DNA from: Hydractinia symbiolongicarpus
Taxonomy: Eukaryota > Cnidaria > Hydrozoa > Anthoathecata > Hydractiniidae
Direction: 5' to 3'
Assembly (NCBI RefSeq): GCF_029227915.1
Contig: NC_079876.1
Location: forward strand, 35,199,828-35,263,827
Length of the DNA stretch: 64,000 nt
Under the pieces are notes generated by a model, which was given only the letters and a program-made list of their open reading frames with translations, did not search any database and was not told where the DNA came from. Shown here piece after piece: positions 33,241 to 43,462 of this stretch (the first letter of the stretch is position 1; every line of letters begins with the position of its first letter). The position numbers and the translations under genes are program-made.

Positions 33241-34082
33241 CGACAAAATGTAAGTTGCTAACACATAGTAAATCTTTCTTAAATTCACGGGTTAGAATAA
33301 ATATATTCTATATTACAAGTATATTTCAAATTTTGAATATTTTGTCTTAAGGTTTTACAAAAATCCTTTAATATAGCACAAGATCAAATCAATATACACC
33401 AGAATTAAGTGCTGCAACGACTTATTTCCCGTAAAGTGTAGAAAGATGTCCTATATGTCGATCATTGCTCTGTAAGTTTTATCGAGATATTTTTAAATCA
33501 CTTTCTGTATATTAAACAAACGGATGGAATCTACTTTAGATACTTTGTGCAAAAGCAAGTGTCTTTTTTTATTCTTACCTATTTTCTTTTTTTCTTCTTT
33601 TTCTTTCTTTTACCCACGGCTGATAATCAGGCCTATGATTTATGATAGTAACAAATTATTTATGTTAACTAAAATGTAATTTTTCTTAAACACATTTATA
33701 GCAATAAAATATAAATAAACTTACACATTCTTCTTACATTTTCTTTTTGGATTCTAAAATGATAATCAAAGTAGTAAAATTAAAATTCAAATACGAAAAA
33801 TGAAAGGTTGTAATTGTAGTTTAATTGTATTAATGTATTACTCTAAGATATAGAACCACATAAAAAAACTTACTCTTCTAATATTCCGGTATAAAATTTT
33901 TTTTTTTTTATTTCTGAATTAGACAACTTGGTTTTGGCATCCCTGTAAGTTAAGAAGAATACGCATTTTTAAGTGCGTAATAACTGTAATTTAAATCTAA
34001 TTGGAAAACACATTGCTTTTTCAATTCTACTGATTTGTGCCACAAAAAGAAAACAGAAATTTATGAATATGCATGATAGTTA

Positions 34083-34830
34083 ATGGTCTTAATATCTCTA
34101 AATTAAAATTAACCCAATGCTGCATAAAAATGAAGTCCTGCAACTGACCACTTGTTATCACACTATACAATGTGCTCTATGAAGGATGTGTTGTAATTTT
34201 CGTAACAAAATTAAAAAGTTACTTCTAGCGACTCCATGTGGTGATGAAACACAAAGCGAGTAGTTGAGTGTCATTTATTGATGTCAGTAGTATTAGAGAA
34301 ACATTCGGTTCCAATTGTTAGGAACATTTTTTTTAAAAAAATACAATAATTGCATCTCATACATCCTCTGCAGTTTTTGAACAGCATGGTTGTTGCTGTA
34401 GTTGTTGTTCCTTTTGTTGTGCATTTTTCTACATATACATAATAATTAAAAAAAAAATTCTTAGTCTCGAATTGAGATAATTTATGTTTAATGTTTTTTA
34501 CAAAGTAGATATTATTTCGCAACATGTGTGTTGCGAAATAATGCCTACCTATGCTGAATATAAATGTCCTGGAAATGACCACTTGTTATCGCACTATACA
34601 ATGTGCACTATGACGAATGGGTTTTTTTTTATACTAGTATAATCATTTTACCATCGGTCCAAAAATGTAACTTTCAACTTTAAAATTAACACTTTATTTA
34701 AAATTTATAAAAGTAATTTTTAACGACCCATGCGGTGACTAAGCACAAAGCGAGTAGTTGAGAGTCATTTATTGACGTCAGTAATATTAGAGAAATATTT
34801 GTTTAGAATTGTTAAGGATACTGTAAGGGT
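34083..34830. repeat. Imperfect tandem duplication, period about 470 bp
   Basis: Copies at about 34130-34310 and 34565-34820 share GACCACTTGTTATC, CACTATACAATGTGC, GCACAAAGCGAGTAGTTGAG and TCATTTATTGA. The exon at 34363 lies between the matching blocks. Confidence 0.75.
34363..34428 (-). CDS. Gln-rich exon, 22 codons
   Basis: Acceptor ATGTATATGTAG, donor GAGGAT|GTATGA, 66 bases, phase 0-0. It encodes KNAQQKEQQLQQQPCC then SKTAED. It resembles the other Gln-rich exons on this strand. The donor is only moderate. Confidence 0.45.
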
Positions 34831-35379
34831 ATAGACACATATTCAGTATATTCATTATTTCGGAAAAATTATGTTTTTTCTTCAAAATAATTTATTGAAT
34901 ATAAAAGCAAATTAAATTGTCCACATCTTTGTTTTTCATTAAAACGTTCCGCCCCCTTAACGGTTTTTTGTTAATAACTCGTTATTGCTATGATATATGG
35001 CTCTGATACTTACTGAGTTTAAATATTTATGTATTTGACAACTGCATGCATGTTGGTTTTTGTTATTAATTTAAGAAAGTTAAGATTAAATTGTTCGTAA
35101 CATGTTCTTGACTAAGCAATAGACTATATACTGCCAAATTTAGCTTTTTTCAAATGTATTTCATTTTTTTTTTCTGAGCAATGTCCGGCGGCGAAACTAT
35201 GCTAAATGTGTTTACGATGACGCATAATTTTCGGTAAATTTTCTTAACTTTGATTTTATTGCGACTTAGTATCATTGTAAGTTTTATTAGCTTTACTGGA
35301 CTAACAATCATTTTGTTGTCATAAAGGTGGTATAAATAAAAATTGCTTTAACATGAATTTTCCCATCAGTTATATCAAT

Positions 35380-36000
35380 TTCTGATTACGTCATTACCCG
35401 TCTAATGGGAAACGGGGGAGTTGACCAAGTTTTGGGTTGTAAGCCTAATTTGGAGGGTGGTCTCATTTACCAACACGGAGATGATGTCGATTATTTTTGT
35501 TCTTTTCTGATAAGTTTCCAAGACACATGGTACACACATTTCTGAATGAAAAAATGTGTTGGCTCGTCTTTGCTAACGTCAGAAAAATTTTTAAACCATA
35601 ATATCTCTTTAACGCTTCTAAAAACACATGGTTTATAGGGTCATGTCTTTAGGACAAAAAATTCTAATTAGGGTTTCATTCTCTTCACTTGAGATTCATC
35701 AGGTTAACAAATTTCTAAAGAAAAACTGCGCAACTTTAAAAGATACTTACAAGGGACGTCGCCACAATAAAATTAGTAAAGCCATTGCAGTGTACTTATA
35801 AGTTTGAGGTAACTTGTAAACGGGTGCAGATAGATGACATTATCTCCTGCATAGGTGTGTAGGGAATACTTGCGATCAATATTAGGCCAAGTCTTCTAAG
35901 ATTGGTTCTAAGATCACCCGTTTTAAAAAAGACGGGTCAATAATGTCATCAAAAAATCTCTTTAAACGATCGTCAAAACCACACGATTTATTAACCAGCG
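35380..36000. repeat. Diverged relatives of the Helitron internal blocks
   Basis: TACGTCATTACCCGTCTAAT, CAAGTTTTGGGTTG, ACGGAGATGATGTCGATTAT and AAACCATAATATCTCTTTAA parallel the order of blocks in the Helitrons (GACGTCATCAACCCGT, then the GGACCCAGGTTTGG region, then CGGTGAAAAATCATTGAC). No termini are found. Confidence 0.35.
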
Positions 36001-36109
36001 TATAAAAATACACATTGATAGCATTGGAACAAGAAGATCTCATGGGCCTTTAGACTAACATACAACGTAACATTTTAACCCTTACATTTACGTTATCCTT
36101 TTTTCTCTT

Positions 36110-36171
36110 ATTATTTGCTTATTTTTCAGCAGCCCCAAGCATTGTTGTTGCTGTTGCTGCTTTTTACTTTC
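36110..36171 (-). CDS. Possible Gln-rich exon
   Basis: Acceptor TTAATATGTAG, then ESKKQQQQQQCLGLLKNK. The donor is unclear; the frame stays open to TAA near 36090. Weaker than its neighbours. Confidence 0.3.
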
Positions 36172-36259
36172 CTACATATTAAAAAGAATTAAACTATTTT
36201 GATTAAATCGTGTCCTCAAATACATTTTCCAACACAAAATAAACAAAATATTATCCTAC

Positions 36260-36328
36260 ATTGAGGCTACTTTCTTCAATATTCTCCGGGTGTTTAATTA
36301 ATTCTCGTTGTTGCTGTCTTTCATTATC
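36260..36328 (-). CDS. Gln-rich coiled-coil exon, 23 codons
   Basis: Acceptor TTTTTTTTGAAG, donor CTCAAT|GTAGGA, 69 bases, phase 0-0. It encodes DNERQQQRELIKHPENIEES then SLN. Another Gln-rich candidate (ACTAAAAG|AACAACAACAA... ending AAAG|GTATTC, about 36544-36569) lies just upstream. Confidence 0.45.
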
Positions 36329-36569
36329 CTTCAAAAAAAAGTGAAAACAATTATTTAATAAAAAAAAAGAATGTGCTGAGCTAGCTCTTAAAACAAGCCT
36401 ATAAGGAGAATTTTCTCAGCATAAAATGGAGGCGTGAATTATAACCATTGCTGTGTATTTTACCTTTAACGTTGTAGGCCTTCTTTTCGCGTTTTTATAG
36501 CATGAAGATTGAAATAAACTAATGTAATTTGCCTTGTGAATACCTTTACTTTGCTTTGTTGTTGTTGTT

Positions 36570-37913
36570 CTTTTAGTTGTTTTTAACTCAATGTGTCATT
36601 TCGTAAATAAATTTTATTAGTCACTAAGAACATCCGGACTTTCTTCTGAGATAGAATTTCCTAACACGATTCCTGTTTTGATGCACCCACTTCGACATTT
36701 TTAAGGCTTTCGCCGTGTTTGGAAATCCCATTTCAACATTCTGAAAATTATCATTACCTATCTAAATCACCTGGAATTACATTTGATCACAAACAAATCA
36801 GAATGTTTTTTTTTGTAAAATGCATAAAATTGGAGTCAAACATATCTTTACGCAAAGTAATGTTAATTGTTTTATTTTCTATTTATATCACACGCATGTA
36901 TGCCGATGATCAAACTATTTTGAAGTAAGACACAACAAATGACATAAGAAGTAAGTACTTTACATGAACAGTCCCACCTTTTTTTAACGTTTGTTCGAAG
37001 CCAACAGAATTTATATGCTCCTTTGCCCAGTGCACCGTTGTGAATAATTCCGTTGTCCAGAAACTCTGCAACCCTGTCTAGCATATTCACAAATGTGGAA
37101 GAGAATTGTGATGTCAGCATCTGCGTGCAGTTACAAAATTTCTTTTTTGTAAGAAATTTAAAAGCCTAGTTATACATTTAGTGGCATAGATGCAAAAACG
37201 TCCAGCAGCTGCTCTTAGTACTTCATTCTTGGTTGATGCCAACTTCTTTATTGAGATGAACTAGTACAAAAAATTGTGTGTTCCAAGATGTCTTATAATT
37301 TTGTTCACCAAACCTGCATTATGCACACAATGCAGTCACAGGAAATGTCTTGTGCCTTGTACATGGTTATTCTTGGTAAGTATTTCCACAATCCTGAATC
37401 GTGGAAACGCGGTTTTAGCATCATGGTTACGAAAGAATAAAAATTCACAATGATAAACTCGACCAGTCTTAAATTTAAATTCAAGAGGTTTTGCTCCTCT
37501 AAAGAATGTGCTCATATAAAAGAACACTAGATCCGCAAATCGAGTTGTTCGAATTTGTTAAAATCTCTTGATCTTTGAGGATTACCTCAGTCGACATATC
37601 CTAAAGTCGCAGGTAGCTCAGTTTAAAAATTGTGCATAAAATCTTTCTTCCGTTCAGCTGAAGAATTATGGTTTTATTTGAAGTTGTTCCTCCAAAAATT
37701 CATGTGCCTTATCAGTCTGTTTGCTAACACAGGGGGCTTAGACTAGAGAGCTCTGAACTCCTGCACTGGGCCCCACAAAGCACAAACGAAGGATAGCTGT
37801 GGGGCAAAATGGGGGAAGACTCTAAGACAAATATGGATGTCACTGTCCCATCTTGCCAAGGGCACTGCAAATATGTTCAAGGTATCTATATATAACATGT
37901 ATTTACAACAGGA
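36570..37913. other. Region with weak exon candidates
   Basis: Minus-strand open segments at 37120-36980 (acceptor ACTGCACGCAG, donor AAAAAAG|GTGGGA, encoding NMLDRVAEFLDNGIIHNG), 37250-37180 (SIKKLASTKNEVLRAAAGRF) and 37527-37375 (TGRVYHCEFLFFRNHDAK) look coding but could not be joined in one phase. They may belong to one gene or to a decayed element; no family is recognised. Confidence 0.35.
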
Positions 37914-38022
37914 TTAAAATAACTTCAATAAAACTGTGTCCGAAGTACGCTTTTGAGACGCTGGATTCGCTGTTACGTTCCGTTGCGGCGTCTGAGAAGT
38001 GCGTTCATGCGTTTGCTGCCAT
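37914..38022 (-). CDS. Candidate terminal exon
   Basis: Acceptor CTTTCCACCATTTCAG with a good pyrimidine tract; 109 bases to a TAA. After one base completing a codon it encodes WQQTHERTSQTPQRNVTANP then ASQKRTSDTVLLKLF-stop. The polar, Ser/Thr/Gln-rich composition suggests a disordered C-terminus. The preceding exon is probably near 38340 (ending AAACAAG|GTGAGT). Confidence 0.4.
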
Positions 38023-39530
38023 CTGAAATGGTGGAAAGTTCCTTTAAAAGTCACTGCAGTCCCGTTAACTAAGGACTTTAAGACGTATAATATTTTGCAT
38101 TCGCGTTAACATCATCAAATTTCTGAAAAGAAACAAAAGTTTTGAGGAGAAAGAATAGCATATTTGTTTGCTAACTGTGTCTGTTTATCAGCAAACGATT
38201 TTGAATACAATATAATTATTGGAACATTACTTATTGATATTAACCCAGATCTGAGAATTATGCAGTACATGCAAGTGCGATTAATTAAACGGTAGAAATT
38301 TTTTATGTATAAAACATTCACGCTAAGTACTCACCTTGTTTCTTGCTAATTCGGTTATTTTGATATATATTTACATCGATGAAATTCATGATATTAAATT
38401 TATCACACATTTATTTTTAACTTCTTCGTTGTTTCCTTTAGTTTATCAAACCATTAGCAATATGATGACATGTTACACTTTACTTTGTCGCGATGGTAAT
38501 ACTTATGCGTTATAATTCGGCAGAGCGAGATGCAAAGGTAAAAATTGGAATGTTGTATATTGTTTCACATAGAAAATTGTGTAAATTCTTAATTTCGTTT
38601 TTAGTTGGAAGAGAAAGTGAGTCACGCCTCAGGAACATTCGAAGTTGAGATATAGCAACAAAAAGAAAGCAGTAGCTATCGCTACAAACATTGGTGGAGT
38701 TAAGAAATTTGTAGCCACTGTTAAAGAAAGAGAAAACAAAAGAACTATATCTTTGCATATTAAGTGAATTTTAAGAGTGACGGCGATATTTAGAGACTGA
38801 CATAAAGCACCGCTTTTTATACCTTAATGTTACTCACACTTCAGCGGGTGATTTTTAAGAGGAAATAAAATCACACGCAGTTGCACCTATAACACAATGT
38901 TTAGTTATAAAAAGAGGTTTATTAAACTTTTGTATATATTTTACCCGAGTATCTGTTAAACAGATTTTCCACCAGATGAATCATTGAATGCCGAGCGGTT
39001 TAAAATCTGTGTGTTTTGCTCAAAATCTCTAAAAAAACTTTATCTGCTTACATTTTATTTTCACTAACAAGTACTCATGTCGGTAAGACGCGGCCCCGGA
39101 ATTTTAGGGGGTCACTGACTTAACCCCATCTACACGGAGCATAAGCGCCAAGGGCCGCAGTTAAGAAATACTTTTTTTGGGGTCTTCTTGATTCAATTTT
39201 TAACTATTTCGGGAAGCAAAAATATTATTTTAAGCTGATATTTAGTGCCATTAATGTAAAATATGGTCTTTTCGAAGGAGAAATATACCGTTACTCGCAT
39301 CTGAAATATTATTGTACTTACCGCAAGTGTTTGTTATACGGTTAGCACGTGACTTGATCTCATGGGCCAGCGCATGGGATGTAAACAAACATTTCTAAAT
39401 TTCGCGCGAAACCATTTAGAGGGGAGAGAACAAAAGCGCTTTGTGAAGCTAAAATATTTGTGCAAAACTTTGTGATGTCTTAATTTAATGCCTACACATT
39501 AAGTAATCCTCTTACGTGAGGATTTTATAG
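38023..39530. other. Mostly featureless DNA
   Basis: A strong donor on the minus strand at 38337 (CAAG|GTGAGT) and an acceptor TTTCTTTTCAG near 38125 suggest further exons (KFDDVNANAKYYTS), but none could be joined without a stop. The rest shows nothing. Confidence 0.35.
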
Positions 39531-41419
39531 GACAGCATTTTATTTGGTCGCTACTGGGAAATTGCTTAGTCCCCTTTGTGAAAACAGTGCACCTAAACAT
39601 ATTAACGACACTGGCTATACCAGCTTTAATGAGACGATTACCATTGGAGAGCTTACACTTGACGCAAATGCAGAATTGAACACAAGTATAGAGAATAACC
39701 AATCTACTACTCACACAGTACTTCAATCAACACCAGTAAAGCACAGGCACGTGCCAATAGATAAGTGATTCGAATAACTGAAAATTTTCCTTGGTACATA
39801 TTTTGACACAACTGAGGTACAACTCGCCCCATTTAATTAAAAAAAATATAAATCGTATATCACTTTTCAACACCAAACTGGAACAAACTACCTTTTACGA
39901 AGAAAAATAAACATAAGAAAATTTGTCAGGAATTTATTTACAACTTTAATCATTCTGTAGTTCAATCTCTCTTTCCATCGCATTTAAAGAGGTAATACAC
40001 TTATTATTGAGTATATATTCATAATTTTGCAAGATACATTTTCACATTTACACATGAAATTTATATTAATTTTTATTAATTATAATTCAAAAATAATTGA
40101 TGATAAGGTGACGAAACAGCTAGCTGTAATGATATTTCTTGTCTAATGACAGCTGGTTCTACTATAGTTAGAGGTTGCAACCCTCTAAAGATTTTTCAAA
40201 AAAGATAATTCCCCCTTTTTGCAAGGATTTCCTAAAAACATTGACCGTAAAGAGGCAGAAAAATACAACAGCGGCAGAACACAACACAGAACAATAAATA
40301 TTAAAACAATTCGAAATGAATTGAATAGGTACAAATGAGATAAATAAAACCTTTCATAACGTGAATATCTTTAAATGGATAAATTTAAAATTATTCTTAA
40401 CGGAATCTGTTTAAGTTAAAGCAAACAACTATCTAGTATATACCGTATATGCATGAAACACTAAAAATTTCACAACATCAAAAAAAAACACTTTTTTGTT
40501 AGCATAAAATTTATAAAACTTATAAACTTAGAATTTTAGCACAGGGTAAAAAAATTAAGAAATTAACTACATGTTGATTGTATTCCTGTTGATATTGCAG
40601 GTGTGCCTCTGCAAGAGATAAAATCTGTTCACAGCTTTGAAATGCACTGAAATCAGCAAAAATAAAAATTTAAAAGACATTACAAACAAGACATATATGA
40701 AAGTCAATGAAAAATTTAAAAATCGACTTGCAGTCACATTCGCAGATAGTTTGGTGGCTACAAAAATCTCAACCTTGAGCATAAAAAGTCAAAATACACG
40801 GAAAAAAAAGAAAAACGGAATCTTGTGAGAAATGTAAAGAAACAACCCAAATTGACAGGTTAGAAAATACCTGAAGTTGAAAAAAATAATTTTAAATGCT
40901 GTATGTCCTTCTTATTTTAGAAAAAAAATTTCAATTTATTTCTTTTTAAATTTAGATGCTATGGCACAAGAAAGTCATTAAACAGCTGGGACAAAAATCG
41001 CATAATATCATCCTTTGAAACAATTAAAAAGAAGCCACCAAGAAAACAAAAAGCAAAAAAATTAAAGAGAAATCTGGCAAAAAATCATCTTGAACAGTTC
41101 AATGCATACACAATGGACAAAGATGCACTTTGAAGAGAGGTAGGCATGAGAACGTATTTCCTGCCAGCTTATTACCAACTTATCAAAGTATATATACATA
41201 TGATTTTAATCTTCTAGGCATCTCAATGGAATGAAACCATTATTGTTAACTGGTCAGCATTAGCGCGGCGTATCAATATGAAAGATACACACGGAAAGTT
41301 AACAAGTAATGGTGGTAAAGAGATTTTGCTGGAGGAAAAAAAACACGGATTTAATTTTAATTTCAATGGTAAAGTTGTCAACAAATCAATACTACGGAGA
41401 AAAAGGGAAACTATTCCAG
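39531..41419 (+). pseudogene. Plus-strand multi-exon gene, one in-frame stop
   Basis: Three exons join perfectly in phase. 40635-40824 (acceptor TGTTCACAG, donor ATCTT|GTGAGA; KTYMKVNEKFKNRLAVTFA) ends phase 2. 40956-41139 (acceptor AAATTTAG, donor GAGAG|GTAGGC; CYGTRKSLNSWDKNRIISS) starts with the missing base and ends phase 0 but contains TGA four codons from its end. 41218-41419 (acceptor AATCTTCTAG, donor CCAG|GTACTA) encodes ASQWNETIIVNWSALARRIN, SNGGKEILLEEKKHG and RRKRETIPG. An upstream open exon begins at 39531 (acceptor GATTTTATAG; GYTSFNETITIGELTLDANA). The pattern resembles a helix-turn-helix-containing family I recall in cnidarian repetitive genes, but I cannot name it. The TGA suggests a dead or edited copy. 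Confidence 0.5.
39908..40260. repeat. Dispersed repeat, pair with 59650-60110
   Basis: Shared words include TGATGATAAGGTGACGAAACAG versus TGATGATGAGGTGACAAAACAG, GGTTCTACTA, AACCCTCTAAAG and ACTTGTCTAATGACA. It lies just upstream of the plus-strand gene exons and, at the other site, in DNA left of the USP gene. Confidence 0.8.
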
Positions 41420-41640
41420 GTACTACTTGCCTAACTTTCTTTAGTGTAAACCTTTTAAATAAATTTTCACATATAATCCAATCTAGACTGATCTCACAAA
41501 TCGTACTGAAAATGTCTCCTAAAAAATCAGTTAAAGTGCAAGAACTTATTAATAATATCAAAGATATTTTAATTCAAAGAATTGACAAGATTGAAGAGCA
41601 TACAAAGTGATTTAAACGGTAAAAAATTATTGATCTTGAA

Positions 41641-42020
41641 AAGGAAATGGCTGAATTAAAAAAGAGCATAAAACAGGCACAGGCAAATACTCTCATAAAA
41701 GAACTTCAAAACTCCGCGCAGAATTTAGATTTAAAAATTGAAGATCAAATAAACAGGGCTATGAGAAACACATTCAAGGACATTCCTGGTGAAGAAAACA
41801 GCTGGAATGATACTGAAAAAGTCTTGGTTGAACAAATATTGTAAATTAAACCTGAACTTGAAAAAAAGCCGACAAACTCAAATTTTAAAGTTGCTGATGC
41901 GCACTAACAATGCATTAAAATATCGAAAACAGCTGAAAGCTAAAAATCCGAAGTGGCAAATGTTTGTCTCTCACCCAGCCAAACTAAACTGCAAAAAACC
42001 AGGCAAAGATAGATATTAAG
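41641..42020 (+). pseudogene. Coiled-coil coding relic
   Basis: Open frame with LEKEMAELKKSIKQAQ and NSAQNLDLKIEDQINRAMRN, then ENSWNDTEKVLVEQIL-stop; a shifted frame continues with PELEKKPTNSNFK. It is coiled-coil-like and probably the C-terminal part of the plus-strand gene above or an ORF1-like relic. Function unknown. Confidence 0.35.
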
Positions 42021-43462
42021 TCATCAAAGAATTCTGAGGCATTCCACAAAAGTACTGTTGGATCTAGCTAGTTTATACGTTTTTCTTCTGTTATGTTCTC
42101 ACTCATTCTAACTAAAGTGTTTTTTGTTTCCCTGGTTGAATGCCTCGCTGAAACAAATGTGGGATATGCTTAAAACGTACAACAAATAAATAAAAGGCTG
42201 TACAATGTGATGCCTGTAACAATTGTATCCATGCCAAATGTAACAACATTACTAAACTTGAATATGAAAGCATGGCAAGTAATGATAACATCTAGAGTTG
42301 CAGAAAATGTGAAGCTAAAACCATCCCTTTCATGGAAGTATCAGATTGATTGATTAAACTCATCCTGCAAGGTAAAAACTGTTCTACATTCCTAGATTCA
42401 CCTATTATTGAACCAAATAGACATATGGATTGTCTTGAGGCCATAGAAGGAATCACTCAGATGACATAAGTAACAATATTAACAGTTGCCTGTACTATTC
42501 TATGGATGAATTTAACACCGTGTTCAGTCAACAGATGGTAGTCTTACATTTTTTCACAAAAATATTGATCTTTAGGCACGGCGGGCTATTTCCCGTGTGA
42601 AAATGCTTAACTCGTATTTTTCAAACGGCCTGGCTATATTGTCAAGGATTGTTACATGGAGTTTGCGCCGCAATTCGATACTCCTTCAATTGGAACCTAG
42701 GTTTTCACAATAGCAGGTACAACAGCAGCGCGATGGAGAGATTTGTAAAAAAATAAAAATGGCTACCTGGCTAAACACACTGAAAGGTTGCTGCAAGTGT
42801 TTAACGTTTTGATTTGGTACATAACGAGTAAAAAATGCATAAATTATTGTTATTTTATGGCTTTCGTAGCTACCGTTACTCATTATTGCATATAATAAAA
42901 AATAAAAAGAAGATGGGATGGAGGCAGCACAGCTTGCTAGCTGCCAGAACACACAGGACAGTCATACAACAAAAACTACTTTGGTGACACATTGTATCTC
43001 AATATGAAGCAAATAATAACACAACAACTCTGTTTAAATAAAACATATGAACTATGAAAACTTTTTTTTAATAAATTAACTAAATAAACTATCATATAGC
43101 TAGTGTTTTATAACAATATTCACAGAAAAAAAGATGATGATCTAGAATTTGTTTTCTTTTGCAAGAGAAAATTTGGCATTGCCATGCTCATAAAAATAAA
43201 ATATATTTGTATAAAATACATATTCTTTGATGTAAATATTATAAATTTTATGCTGTAATAGTCACCATACTTTCTTTCTTTGAACTATCTAATTGGGAAA
43301 ATTAATATTCATACTCTTGCGAAAGACACTAACTCACTGATTCACAAATATACATTGCAAATGTTATGCAAACAAAAAGTATATAGCAGAATAAGGAAAA
43401 AAGGAAAATATACATTTAACACGAACTATCAACATATTGAACTTTTAAACAAAAAACGGTGT
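42021..43462. other. AT-rich DNA, no gene recognised
   Basis: No splice-supported exon or repeat terminus could be identified in this stretch. Confidence 0.5.

Noticed and set aside
33884-33946. Minus-strand exon DAKTKLSNSEIKKK between TTACAG and GAAGA|GTAAGT
   Set aside because: Looks like another coil exon, but a TAG falls before the donor and an A-run makes the frame unreliable.
36872-37527. BEN-like or other DNA-binding domain in the 37-kb open segments
   Set aside because: Only loose residue resemblance; segments could not be joined in one phase.
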